In this document: in pieces, positions 45,647-61,037 of the stretch
How the letters are laid out: every line of letters begins with the position of its first letter
How positions within the stretch are numbered: the stretch's first letter is position 1
Source of the DNA: Nonomuraea harbinensis
GTDB lineage: Bacteria > Actinomycetota > Actinomycetes > Streptosporangiales > Streptosporangiaceae
DNA: 64,000 bases
Direction: 5' to 3'
Assembly (NCBI RefSeq): GCF_019396385.1
Contig: NZ_JAHKRN010000001.1
Coordinates: 1-64,000, forward strand
The notes under the pieces: model-generated
The model's database searches: none
The model's input: the letters and a program-made list of their open reading frames with translations, nothing else
What the model was told of the DNA's origin: nothing
Program-made: the position numbers and the translations under genes

Positions 45647-46828
45647 ATGAGAGCCGTCACCTGGCACGGCAAGCGGGACGTACGCGTCGAAGAGGTGTCC
45701 GATCCGGAGATCAAGGAACCGACCGACGCCGTCATCAGGGTCACCAGCAGCGGCATCTGCGGCTCCGATCTCCACCTGTACGAGGTGCTCGGGCCGTTCC
45801 TGCAGGAGGGCGACATCCTCGGTCACGAGCCGATGGGCGTCGTGGAGGAGGTCGGCGCCCAGGTGACCGGGCTCAAGAAGGGCGACCGGGTGGTGATCCC
45901 GTTCAACATCGCCTGCGGCCACTGCCACATGTGCGGGCTGGAGCTCTACGCCCAGTGCGAGACCACCCAGGTCCGCGAGCACGGCATGGGCGCCGCGCTG
46001 TTCGGCTACACCAAGCTCTACGGCCAGGTGCCCGGCGGCCAGGCGGAGTACCTGCGGGTGCCGCAGGCGCAGTTCGGCCCGATCAGGGTGCCCGAAGGTC
46101 CGCCGGACGAGCGGTTCGTCTACCTGTCGGACGTGCTGCCCACTTCCTGGCAGGCCGTCGACTGGGCGGACATCCCCGACGGCGGCACCGTGGCCGTCTT
46201 CGGCCTGGGCCCCATCGGCCAGATGTGCGCCCGCATCGCCCGCCACCTGGGCCACCGGGTGATCGGCGTCGACGGGGTGCCCGAGCGCCTGGAGATGGCC
46301 CGCCGCCACGGCATCGAGACCGTCGACGCGAGCGACGTCACCGACGTGCCCGCCGCCATCCGCGACCTGACGTCCGGACGCGGCACCGACTCCGTGATCG
46401 ACGCGGTCGGCATGGAGGCGCACGGCTCGCCGGCCGGCAAGCTCGCCCAGACGCTCACCGGCTTCCTGCCGGACAGGATGGCCGCGCCGCTCATGACCCA
46501 CGCGGGCGTGGACCGGCTGGCCGCGCTCAACCAGTCCATCGAGAGCGTCCGGCGCGGCGGCACCATCTCGGTGATCGGCGTCTACGGCGGCATGGCCGAT
46601 CCGATGCCGATGCTGCGCATGTTCGACAAGGGCGTCACGCTGCGCATGGGCCAGGCGCACGTCAAGCGCTGGATCGGCGCGCTGATGCCGCTGCTCACCG
46701 ACGACGGCGATCCGCTCGGCGTCATGGATCTCACCACGCACACCATGCCGCTCGACCAGGCGCCCGAAGCGTACGAGATGTTCCAGAAAAAGCGGGACGG
46801 TGCGATAAAGATCCTGCTCAAGCCGTGA
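45647..46828 (+). CDS. Zinc-dependent alcohol dehydrogenase
   Basis: 393 residues, medium-chain dehydrogenase of the formaldehyde/threonine dehydrogenase-like branch. Catalytic-zinc residues are in GICGSDLHLYEVLG and LGHEPMGVVEEVG; the structural zinc cluster is CGHCHMCGLELYAQC; the NAD-binding motif is VAVFGLGPIGQMCARIA. Substrate is unknown. AGGGAGG lies upstream of the ATG. An epimerase gene follows 43 bases later and may be co-transcribed. Any link to terpenoid formation is not supported beyond proximity. Confidence 0.88.
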   Translation: MRAVTWHGKRDVRVEEVSDPEIKEPTDAVIRVTSSGICGSDLHLYEVLGPFLQEGDILGHEPMGVVEEVGAQVTGLKKGDRVVIPFNIACGHCHMCGLELYAQCETTQVREHGMGAALFGYTKLYGQVPGGQAEYLRVPQAQFGPIRVPEGPPDERFVYLSDVLPTSWQAVDWADIPDGGTVAVFGLGPIGQMCARIARHLGHRVIGVDGVPERLEMARRHGIETVDASDVTDVPAAIRDLTSGRGTDSVIDAVGMEAHGSPAGKLAQTLTGFLPDRMAAPLMTHAGVDRLAALNQSIESVRRGGTISVIGVYGGMADPMPMLRMFDKGVTLRMGQAHVKRWIGALMPLLTDDGDPLGVMDLTTHTMPLDQAPEAYEMFQKKRDGAIKILLKP

Positions 46829-46871
46829 CTCCAGCGGTTTCGCCGCGCGAGAGGTGGGCAGCCACAGGCCC

Positions 46872-47930
46872 ATGAGAGTCGTGGTGGTGGGGGCGACGGG
46901 GAATGTCGGGACCAGTGTGGTGCGAGCGCTGGAGGCGGACGAGAACGTGACGTCCGTCGTCGGCGTGGCCAGACGGCCGCCCGGCTCGCGCGGCGGCCCG
47001 ACCGAGTGGCACAAGGCGGACGTGGTCCGCTCCGACCTGTCGCCCATCTTCGAGGGCGCCGACGTGGTCGTCCACCTGGCCTGGCTGTTCCAGCCGACCA
47101 GGGACGCCGTCGTCACCTGGAGGGCCAACGTGCTCGGCAGCACGCGGGTCTTCAGGGCGGCCGCGGAGGCGGGGGTCTCCGCTCTGGTGTACGCGTCCTC
47201 GGTGGGCGCGTACTCGCCCCGGCCGAAGGACGTGCCGGTGGACGAGAGCTGGCCCACCCACGGCTTCCCCGGCGCCGCGTACGGACGGGAGAAGGCCTAC
47301 GTCGAGCGGGTGCTCGACGTGTTCGAGAACGACAACCCGGGCATCCGGGTGGTGCGCATGCGGCCCGGGTTCATCTTCAAGCGCGAGGCGGCCTCCGAGC
47401 AGCGCAGGCTGTTCGCCGGGCCGTTCCTGCCGCGGCGGATGGTCAAGGCGGGGCGCATCCCGTTCGTGCCCGACATCCCCGGGCTCAAGCTGCAGGTGCT
47501 GCACGCCGAGGACGCGGCCGAGGCCTACCGGCTGGCCGTCACCAAGCCGGTCAGCGGGGCCTTCAACATCGCCGCCGAGCCGGTGCTCGACCCGCGCACG
47601 CTGGCCGAGCTGCTCGGCGCCCGCGTCGTGCCGGTATCCGGACCGCTGGCCAGGGCAGCCGTGTCGGCCGGCTGGCACCTGCGGCTGGTGCCCGCCGCGC
47701 CGGGCCTGATGGAGCTGGCGCTCGCGATCCCGCTGATGAACGTCGACAGGGCCCGCGAGGTGCTCGGCTGGACGCCCCGGCACACCTCGGAGGACGCGAT
47801 CCGTACCGCGCTGGAGGGCATTCACGACGGCGCCGGCGGGGACACCGCCCCGCTCGCGCCCGACAGCATGCGCGGCCGCCTGCGCGAACTCGCCACGGGG
47901 GTCGGCGCCCGCGCCACCCCTGAAAGGTGA
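46872..47930 (+). CDS. NAD-dependent epimerase/dehydratase (extended SDR)
   Basis: About 352 residues. The Rossmann motif MRVVVVGATGNVGTSVV begins at the chosen ATG. The active-site Ser/Thr and YxxxK are in LVYASSVGAYSPR and AAYGREKAYVERVL. The C-terminal part (AFNIAAEPVLDPRTLAELLG) is typical of NAD-dependent sugar epimerase-like proteins. A GTG at 46854 is an alternative start. Substrate is unknown; it follows the alcohol dehydrogenase on the same strand. Confidence 0.83.
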   Translation: MRVVVVGATGNVGTSVVRALEADENVTSVVGVARRPPGSRGGPTEWHKADVVRSDLSPIFEGADVVVHLAWLFQPTRDAVVTWRANVLGSTRVFRAAAEAGVSALVYASSVGAYSPRPKDVPVDESWPTHGFPGAAYGREKAYVERVLDVFENDNPGIRVVRMRPGFIFKREAASEQRRLFAGPFLPRRMVKAGRIPFVPDIPGLKLQVLHAEDAAEAYRLAVTKPVSGAFNIAAEPVLDPRTLAELLGARVVPVSGPLARAAVSAGWHLRLVPAAPGLMELALAIPLMNVDRAREVLGWTPRHTSEDAIRTALEGIHDGAGGDTAPLAPDSMRGRLRELATGVGARATPER

Positions 47931-47963
47931 GAAACGCCACCGTCTCCGGCAAGGCAGTGTAAA

Positions 47964-47979
47964 TCCCTGATGTCAGGGA
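47964..47979. promoter_or_regulatory. Perfect palindrome upstream of the RsbW-like gene
   Basis: TCCCTGA-TG-TCAGGGA is a perfect 7-2-7 palindrome, 34 bases after the epimerase stop. Its place suits either an operator for the ATPase gene or a short terminator hairpin; the 2-base loop argues for a DNA operator. Confidence 0.4.
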
Positions 47980-48214
47980 AATGGGTGAACTACGCGAGGT
48001 CCGGAAGCGCGGCCTGGGTGTCATCGCGACACGGAGGAACCGCATGGATCTCGAACCCTCGATCGTGCCGGCCGGTCGGCAGCTCGGCGGCTCCCGCGCG
48101 CCCGCCCCGGGCTCACCATCGCCACCCGATCGAACGCGTACGAGCACCGCACGTATGACGCCTGCCTTCGAGTCCCGCGCGTCGGCGACACCAGGCAATC
48201 GCGAGGAGCCTGCC

Positions 48215-48688
48215 ATGCGCACTCTTCTGGCCCAGCCCTTCACCGTCGAGGAGGTGGCCGAGCTGCGCCATGCCGTCGCGCGGCACGCGACGGGCTGCGG
48301 GCTGGTGAGCCCGCGCCTCGACGACTTCGTCCTGGCCGTGCACGAGAGCGTCATCAACGCCGTGGCGCACGCGGGCGGGAGCGGCCACGTCACGCTGTGG
48401 ACGGTGGACGGGCTCCTGCGGGCGGAGACGGTCGACAGGGGATCGGGGATCCCCCGCGGCCGCCTGAACGGTCACAGCCTGCCGGGCGACTCGGCCTTCG
48501 ACGGCCGGGGGCTCTACCTCATCCGCCGGTTGAGCGACGGCGTCATGTTCAGCACCGGTCCCCAGGGGACCCGGGTGGAGATCACCATGCGCCTGCCGGA
48601 GAACCGCGGGAGGCGGCTGTCACCCATGAGACGCGTCCGGGTGGCGGTCACCGGGCTGGGCCGCCATCCAGGCACCTTCGTCGCCTGA
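48215..48688 (+). CDS. RsbW-type ATP-binding protein
   Basis: About 157 residues, HATPase_c fold as in SpoIIAB/RsbW anti-sigma kinases. The N box is DDFVLAVHESVINAVAHAGG, the G1 box is AETVDRGSGIP, and the G2-like region is DGRGLYLIRRLSDGV. The ATG at 48215 has GAGGAG at 6 bases. Another ATG at 48044 also has a good GGAGG and stays in frame, which would add a 57-residue Pro/Ser/Arg-rich extension, so two forms are possible. Partners are unclear; the STAS protein at 39.5 kb is the only candidate in the window. Confidence 0.82.
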   Translation: MRTLLAQPFTVEEVAELRHAVARHATGCGLVSPRLDDFVLAVHESVINAVAHAGGSGHVTLWTVDGLLRAETVDRGSGIPRGRLNGHSLPGDSAFDGRGLYLIRRLSDGVMFSTGPQGTRVEITMRLPENRGRRLSPMRRVRVAVTGLGRHPGTFVA

Positions 48689-48791
48689 ACCCCAGGACCG
48701 AGGCCCCGCCTGCCGTGACACAGCCCGCGCCTTCGGCGGGCGGGGTCCTCGCATAGGCTCGCAGGAGAGCCTGAGATCTGGGGAGCAGCGC

Positions 48792-49196
48792 GTGAGCGAG
48801 CGCAAACCGCCGGGGATGCCCTTCGAGAACTGGGTCGACCGGCAGATCCGTGAGGCCATGGAGCGCGGGGAGTTCGACGATTTGCCGGGCGCCGGCAAGC
48901 CCATCCCCGGCCTCGACCGGCCGTACGACGAGATGTGGTGGATCAAGCAGAAGGTGCGCGCCGAGGGCCTGTCCATGCCGCTGCCGCCGACGCTCCAGCT
49001 GCGCAAGGACGCCGAGGAGGCGCTGCGCCTGGCCGAGGGGGCGCGCACCGAGGCCGAGCTGCGGCGGATCGTCGGGGAGATCAACGACAGGATCCGCGAG
49101 GCGATCAGGACCGGCCTGTCGGGGCCTCCGCTCAACCTCGTGCCGTACGACGTCGAACGCCTCGTCGCGCGGTGGCGCGAGAGGCGTTCGAAGTGA
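48792..49196 (+). CDS. DUF1992-family (DnaJ-homologue C28-like) protein
   Basis: 134 residues. Family signature: FENWVDRQIREAMERGEFDDLPGAGKPIP and YDEMWWIKQKVRAEGLSMPLPPTLQLRKDAEEAL. DUF1992 is found alone in bacteria and next to J domains in eukaryotes; its molecular role is not established. Starts at GTG 48792. It ends before a strong hairpin that also faces the convergent cellulase gene. Confidence 0.85.
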   Translation: MSERKPPGMPFENWVDRQIREAMERGEFDDLPGAGKPIPGLDRPYDEMWWIKQKVRAEGLSMPLPPTLQLRKDAEEALRLAEGARTEAELRRIVGEINDRIREAIRTGLSGPPLNLVPYDVERLVARWRERRSK

Positions 49197-49226
49197 TCAT
49201 GTGCTTTTGATACGTGGCTTTTTGAT

Positions 49227-49268
49227 ACAGGGCCCAGGCCGGGGCTGATCCGGCGGCCTGGGCCCTGT
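49227..49268. terminator. Bidirectional hairpin terminator
   Basis: ACAGGGCCCAGGCC (49227-49240) pairs perfectly over 14 bases with GGCCTGGGCCCTGT (49255-49268) between convergent genes for DUF1992 and the GH6 cellulase. A TTTTTGAT run precedes it on the plus strand. Confidence 0.85.
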
Positions 49269-49276
49269 GCCATGTG

Positions 49277-51628
49277 TCAGGACAGCGGCGGGTACGCGTT
49301 CCTGACGAGCTCTCTGAACTGGGCGGAGAACCACTGGCCGGAGATCGGCGCGTCAGCCAGGGCGCCGGTCAGGTTGTTGCCGTTGAGCTCGTTGCCCGTG
49401 TAGGTGGGGTCGCACATCCGGTCGAAGCGCTTGCCCTCGTCGTTCTGGATCTCCCTGCTCGCGCCGTCCGACTCGCCCGGAGGCTTGATCCAGACGTAGG
49501 CGTCGAAGCCCGCCGCCGGGGCGGCCTGCGGCCGCTCGCCGAGACCCGCGCCGCTCTGGTTGCACCAGTTGCCGGCGTGGATGCGGCGGTCGATCCTGGA
49601 CTCGTTCACGAACGTGTTCACGTTGGTCGAGGTGCTCGGCGCCGACGGGCGGGCGGTGCCGCCCCAGCCGTTGCGCGAGGTGTCGACCAGCATGCCCAGC
49701 CCCTGACGGAAGCCCTTGGCGATCAGGGCGTTGCGCAGGGCGGTGGCGAAGCTCGCCTCGTCGATGTACCAGTTCCAGTCCACCCAGGTGGACTGGCGCA
49801 CCGAGGTGCCGTTCACCTGCGTGTTGATCGTGTAGTGCGGCTCCCTCAGGCCGGAGTAGTTGGCGGTGTTGACGATGAAGCCGTCCACGCTGTCCACACC
49901 CGCGGCGGTGCCGGCCACGGTCTGGTAGAAGAGGTCGACCGCGGGCTGGAAGTTCGAGTCCCAGCCGAGCCAGGCGTGGTGGGCGGCGTCGACGTAGGTG
50001 TAGACGTTGGTGATCGCGTGCAGCTTGTCGAGCGCGTAGCGGACGCCGTCACGGTAGCCGCCCGGGCCGTCCGCCTCGCGGCAGTCGGCGAACTGGTCGG
50101 TGTTGGTGATCAGGTTCGGCAGCGAGTCGGGCTCGATGATCGTGACGATGCGCAGGTTGGCGTACTGCGAGTCGTCCAGGATGTCGGCGATCGGGTCGAT
50201 GTACTCGGTCTTGTAGCGGTTGAAGCCGTTCTCGGAGATGCGCAGCTCGCCGTTGGAGGCCAGCGCCGAGCAGTCGCGGTTCGGCAGGTTGTAGATGACG
50301 ACCTGGATGGTCAGCGGTGAGGCGCCGTTGGCGGCGTCCTGCCTGACCGCCTCGTCCAGGTGCTCGCGCAGGCTCATCGCGGTGGCGGAGCCGGCGATGG
50401 CGGCGGTCCGGTCCATCCAGACGGCGGTGGAGATGTTGGCCACCGCCGCGCCGCCGGGCTCGGCCGCGGCCTTGGCCGACCAGTCAGGGTTGACGTAGCC
50501 GGTCGCTCCCGCGTACGGGTTCTCGACGTGCGTCGGGTTGGTGCCGCCGTCGTCGTCCGCCTCGGTGGCGGTGACGGTGCGGGAGGTCAGGCCGGTGGAG
50601 GCCACGGTGAAGGTGCGGGTGCCCGCCGTGGTGTCGGAGTCCTGCGCCGCGGCCAGGGTCACGGTCTGCGGGGTGTTCCAGTTGTCCGGCGTGAAGGTGC
50701 GCGTGGCGCCGGCGGAGACGGTCAGGCTCGTGTCGCCGCTGCCGGCGGTCGTGGTGACGGTCACGTTCGCGGTGGGCCTGGCGGCCAGCCGGACGGTGAA
50801 CGTGGCGGTGCCGCCTTCCGGCACGGTCACGGACGTGGGCGTGACGATCAGCGACTGCTCCTGCGTGGCGTCGTCGTCCACCTCGCTCGCGTTGACGCTC
50901 GCCGAGGTGACGCCGGTGCCGCCCACGGTGAAGACGGCGGTGCCGGAGACGGTGTCGGCGTCCTGCGCGGCGGCGAGCGTCACGGTCTGCGGGGTGTTCC
51001 AGTTGCTCGGGGTGAAGGTGAGCGAGGCGCCGGAGGAGACGGTCAGGTCGGTGTCACCGCTGGTCCTGGTGGTGCTCACGGTCACGTTGGAGGAGGGGGC
51101 GGACGAAAGGCGGGCGGTGAAGGTGGCGGTGCCGCCCTCGGCGACCGCGACCGAGCTGGCGGAGGTGATGACCGAGGGGGTCACGCCGCCGGGCCCGCCA
51201 CAGGTGGTGCCGTTCACGGCGAACGACGTCGGGTTCGGGTTGGTGCCCGACCAGGTGCCGTTGAAGCCCACCGAGATGCTGGCGCCGGTGGCCAGGCTGC
51301 CGTTCCACGGCATGTTCCGGCCGGTCATGGTGGTGCCGGACTGGCTCCAGGAGGCGCCCCAGCCGTCGGGGGTGTAGCGCTGGGTGGTGGTCGGGAAGTC
51401 GAAGGTCAGCGTCCAGTTGCTGAGCGGGTCGCCGAGGTTCTTCAGCGTGATGCCGGCGGTGAAGCCGCCCTGACCCGGACTGGAGGTCCACGTGTTGGGG
51501 GTGTACACGACGTCGCAGGCGACCGCGGCGTGCGCCGCCGTGGTCTGCCCGGCGACCAGGCCGAAGGCCGCGACGAGGGTCGCGGTCGCGGTCACGGCCC
51601 ATCTGCGCAGGCCGCGTGGGATCTTCAC
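49277..51628 (-). CDS. GH6 cellulase with CBM2 and two Calx-beta-like modules
   Basis: 783 residues, secreted. Signal 1-34 (TATATLVAAFGLVAGQTTAAHA), CBM2 at about 36-142 (NWTLTFDFPTTTQRY, MPWNGSLATGAS), two Calx-beta-like repeats at 150-345 (each with NWNTPQTVTLAAAQD), and the GH6 domain at about 369-783. Catalytic Asp regions are YNLPNRDCSALASNGE and IIEPDSLPNL. The long insertions match processive cellobiohydrolases of the actinobacterial Cel6B type, which act from the non-reducing end of cellulose. It starts with GTG and is divergent from the GH48 gene, with a CebR box 33 bases upstream. Confidence 0.93.
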   Translation of the reverse strand: MKIPRGLRRWAVTATATLVAAFGLVAGQTTAAHAAVACDVVYTPNTWTSSPGQGGFTAGITLKNLGDPLSNWTLTFDFPTTTQRYTPDGWGASWSQSGTTMTGRNMPWNGSLATGASISVGFNGTWSGTNPNPTSFAVNGTTCGGPGGVTPSVITSASSVAVAEGGTATFTARLSSAPSSNVTVSTTRTSGDTDLTVSSGASLTFTPSNWNTPQTVTLAAAQDADTVSGTAVFTVGGTGVTSASVNASEVDDDATQEQSLIVTPTSVTVPEGGTATFTVRLAARPTANVTVTTTAGSGDTSLTVSAGATRTFTPDNWNTPQTVTLAAAQDSDTTAGTRTFTVASTGLTSRTVTATEADDDGGTNPTHVENPYAGATGYVNPDWSAKAAAEPGGAAVANISTAVWMDRTAAIAGSATAMSLREHLDEAVRQDAANGASPLTIQVVIYNLPNRDCSALASNGELRISENGFNRYKTEYIDPIADILDDSQYANLRIVTIIEPDSLPNLITNTDQFADCREADGPGGYRDGVRYALDKLHAITNVYTYVDAAHHAWLGWDSNFQPAVDLFYQTVAGTAAGVDSVDGFIVNTANYSGLREPHYTINTQVNGTSVRQSTWVDWNWYIDEASFATALRNALIAKGFRQGLGMLVDTSRNGWGGTARPSAPSTSTNVNTFVNESRIDRRIHAGNWCNQSGAGLGERPQAAPAAGFDAYVWIKPPGESDGASREIQNDEGKRFDRMCDPTYTGNELNGNNLTGALADAPISGQWFSAQFRELVRNAYPPLS

Positions 51629-51660
51629 GAGTCATCAACTCCAGGGGGACAGAGGCTGAC

Positions 51661-51674
51661 TGGGAGCGCTCCCA
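51661..51674. promoter_or_regulatory. CebR-type operator (GH6 side)
   Basis: TGGGAGCGCTCCCA, a perfect 14-base palindrome identical to the CebR consensus that controls cellulase genes in Streptomyces and Thermobifida. It is 33 bases before the GH6 start. Confidence 0.92.
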
Positions 51675-51767
51675 ATGGTGCAACCGGTCCGCCAGGGTGT
51701 ACAGCCGACGACACTCCGCGAGCCCCGTCACGCCGTCGCACGCTCGCCGAACGCCCCTTAACCGGCG

Positions 51768-51778
51768 TGAAACTTTCA
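51768..51778. promoter_or_regulatory. TGAAAnTTTCA palindrome (copy 1)
   Basis: TGAAA-C-TTTCA lies midway in the GH6/GH48 divergent region. GAAAnTTTC sites are known before xylanase genes of Streptomyces. The identical sequence recurs at 60924-60934 in this cluster. Confidence 0.55.
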
Positions 51779-51866
51779 TGCCACGCCACCAGGTGAGAGG
51801 AAATACCGGCGTCACCCGGAGGGCATTTCGTTGACATCGCCTCCACGGCGCAACGCACAATCCCCA

Positions 51867-51880
51867 TGGGAGCGCTCCCA
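51867..51880. promoter_or_regulatory. CebR-type operator (GH48 side)
   Basis: A second perfect TGGGAGCGCTCCCA, 24 bases before the GH48 start, where bound repressor would block the operon. Confidence 0.92.
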
Positions 51881-51903
51881 CCCCCTACTCCCATGGAGCA
51901 ACC

Positions 51904-58972
<7,069 letters not shown>

Positions 58973-59053
58973 CCACCCCGTTCCCCGCCCGAGGAGGTGA
59001 GGCCCCACCCCGATGAAGTGAACCGCCCCTGCGAACCATCCCGCCCGGATGGC

Positions 59054-59109
59054 GCGAACGCGGCCGGCCCAGAAGAGAGTCCTCCCCACTCCCCGCCGGC
59101 CGCGTTCGC
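59054..59109. terminator. Hairpin between the mannanase and a convergent gene
   Basis: GCGAACGCGGCCGGC (59054-59068) pairs perfectly over 15 bases with its complement at 59095-59109; the 26-base loop is pyrimidine-rich. It lies between convergent genes and probably stops both transcripts. Confidence 0.7.
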
Positions 59110-59182
59110 GTGCGGGCCACCGCCTCCCGCGGTGCCCGCCCGCTTCCATACGCGGGGCCGCGTCCGCCGCTCCCGCTCGCTC

Positions 59183-59731
59183 CTACTTGGCCTGCTCGAA
59201 CCTCGCCCGCGCGGCTTCCAGCGCCTCGTCGTCGCCGAAGTCGGCGAACGCCTCCTCGTGCAGGCGCTCCGGGATCAGCTCCCTGACCCGCTGCGGGTAA
59301 CCGGTGCCCGCCATGGGCACCTGTACCTCCGCGTGGTGGCCGAAGTGCACCGCGAGCGGCCCGGCGGCCCGTACGGACGTCTTCCAGTCCGTGCCGGGGC
59401 CGGTGATCGCGCACATGTGCCGGGCGTACACCCACTCCACCTCGGTCACGCTCCGCGCGTCCTCGGGGGACACGCCGAACGGCTCGACCGCGCAGATGAT
59501 CTTCCCGGCGTCCTCTTCGAAGTGGTGCCCGTGGTGGAGGTGCTCCTCCTGCGAGGCGCTCTCCAGCAGCACCGTCACGCGGGCGGTGAGCTCCTCGGAC
59601 AGGTCCTGCGGCAGGTCGCCCTGCCGCAGGACCGCGAAGAGCGACGTACCCGCGATGGCGGCCACGACCACGGCGGCGACGGCAAGGAAGCCGCGCCGCC
59701 GGGCCGGGGGTGTTCGCACGTCCTCCAGCAT
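59183..59731 (-). CDS. Membrane-anchored His-rich hypothetical protein
   Basis: 182 residues. One membrane segment near the N-terminus (FLAVAAVVVAAIAGTSLFAVL, about 15-35) leaves an outer domain of about 145 residues. It contains a His cluster, EEHLHHGHHFEED, two Cys (KIICAVEPFG and ARHMCAI) that could bond, and later AVHFGHHAEV. Proteins with the CAVEPFG/YARHMC pattern appear to be a lineage family of unknown role. It starts 10 bases after the lytic monooxygenase stop, so the two are co-transcribed. The His cluster could bind copper, but this is inference. Confidence 0.65.
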   Translation of the reverse strand: MLEDVRTPPARRRGFLAVAAVVVAAIAGTSLFAVLRQGDLPQDLSEELTARVTVLLESASQEEHLHHGHHFEEDAGKIICAVEPFGVSPEDARSVTEVEWVYARHMCAITGPGTDWKTSVRAAGPLAVHFGHHAEVQVPMAGTGYPQRVRELIPERLHEEAFADFGDDEALEAARARFEQAK

Positions 59732-59741
59732 CAGCCTGCCT

Positions 59742-60812
59742 CTACGGGCTCGTGCAGGTCAGCGTCGGGACGGGGCTGGGCACGCTGCCCGTGGCGTTGA
59801 AGCCGAACGTGGTCGAGGCGTTCGGCGCCAGTTGCCCGTTGTACGACACGTTCTTGGCCACCACGTTGGGCGGTTGCCCGGTCAGCGTGGCGTTCCACGG
59901 CGCTCCGGCGAAGCCCTGGCCACCGGAGTACGTCCAGGACACCGTCCAGCCGTTGAGCGGGGTGGTGCCGGTGTTGCGGACGGTCACCTCGCCCTGGAAG
60001 TGGCCGGCCCAGCCGGTGTCGGTGGCGCGCAAGGTGGCCTGGCAGTCCGCGTCGGGGTCCGGGGTCGGCGTGTCCGACGGGCCGGGGCCCGGGCCGGGAG
60101 AGCTGCCGCCCGGACCGACACCGGTGACCTCGCCGTTGCCGCCGTCGAAGACGACGTCCGAGCAGCTGTAGAAGTTCTCGTTGCTGTCGGAGCGCTTCCA
60201 GTGGATGAACAGGATGTGGTCGCCGCTCTTGCCGGCGGGGAGCGTGGAGTTCCAGTAGTAGTAGTTGAGCCCGCCCACGCCGCCCGACTGCGGCGGGTTG
60301 CTCACGGTGCCGAACTTCTCCAGGTCGGCCCAGCGCAGCGGACCGTTCGCGTTCCACCCGTTCTTGGTGATGTACAGGTCGAACGAGCCCGGGTGGGCAG
60401 CCCAGTTGCTGTGCCGGATCTGGATGTTGGCGCCTGACGTCAGGTGGGTCTTCGGCCAGTCGTTGCGCACCGCGTTATAGGCGCTGAAGTCGTACGGCCC
60501 GCCGGTGCCGCCGCTGCAGATCTGGCCGTCGGGGATGAACCCGCTGGTCCGGCCCGCGCCGTCGGAGCGCAGCACGGCGAACCAGTTGTACAGCGGGGTG
60601 GTGCCGCTCTGGGCGACGGCCGCGTCACAGGCGGGGTTGTACGGGTCGATCGCGCCGTTGTCCCGCAGGCCGTCCTGCCAGCACAGGAAGGTGCGGCTGC
60701 CGGGGAACATGGTGACGCCGTGGGCCTGGGCCGACTGGGGGATGACGAAGGCGGTGACGATCATGACTAACGCCGCAGCGGCCGCCAGTGCCGCCGAACG
60801 CATGACTCTCAT
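59742..60812 (-). CDS. AA10 lytic polysaccharide monooxygenase with CBM2
   Basis: 356 residues. Signal peptidase cleavage after QSAQA leaves H31 as the N-terminal residue, the first half of the copper His brace; the second His lies in SNWAAHPGSFDLYIT. The catalytic domain (31-about 230) has the cellulose-active AA10 pattern (GSRTFLCWQDGL, PYDFSAYNAVRNDWPKTHLTSG). A Pro/Gly-rich linker and CBM2 (about 256-356) follow. It cleaves crystalline cellulose by oxidation. AAGGA precedes the ATG. It is divergent from the GH12 gene across a region with a TGAAAnTTTCA palindrome. Confidence 0.94.
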   Translation of the reverse strand: MRVMRSAALAAAAALVMIVTAFVIPQSAQAHGVTMFPGSRTFLCWQDGLRDNGAIDPYNPACDAAVAQSGTTPLYNWFAVLRSDGAGRTSGFIPDGQICSGGTGGPYDFSAYNAVRNDWPKTHLTSGANIQIRHSNWAAHPGSFDLYITKNGWNANGPLRWADLEKFGTVSNPPQSGGVGGLNYYYWNSTLPAGKSGDHILFIHWKRSDSNENFYSCSDVVFDGGNGEVTGVGPGGSSPGPGPGPSDTPTPDPDADCQATLRATDTGWAGHFQGEVTVRNTGTTPLNGWTVSWTYSGGQGFAGAPWNATLTGQPPNVVAKNVSYNGQLAPNASTTFGFNATGSVPSPVPTLTCTSP

Positions 60813-60923
60813 GAAGAAGATTCCTTTGCTCGCATGACAGAGGAACCCACCACGACCCGCCCGCCCGGCAGCTTTCGCGTGGTCGCATTACAACATGTCC
60901 GGACTTCGTTCGACAACATCGAG

Positions 60924-60934
60924 TGAAACTTTCA
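60924..60934. promoter_or_regulatory. TGAAAnTTTCA palindrome (copy 2)
   Basis: TGAAA-C-TTTCA in the divergent LPMO/GH12 promoter region, identical to 51768-51778 including the preceding G. No TGGGAGCGCTCCCA box is present here. Confidence 0.55.
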
Positions 60935-61037
60935 GCCCGTACCGCCGCCGCTTTCCCCTGGTGGAACACCCTGCCGCCGCCCGCGCGCACCGGGGCGGGG
61001 TTGCCCTGGCCGCCGCGGGCTCGTGATCCTGACGGCC

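Noticed and set aside
45647-47930. Alcohol dehydrogenase and epimerase as part of the geosmin compartment
   Set aside because: They are divergent with their own promoter region, and geosmin formation needs neither.
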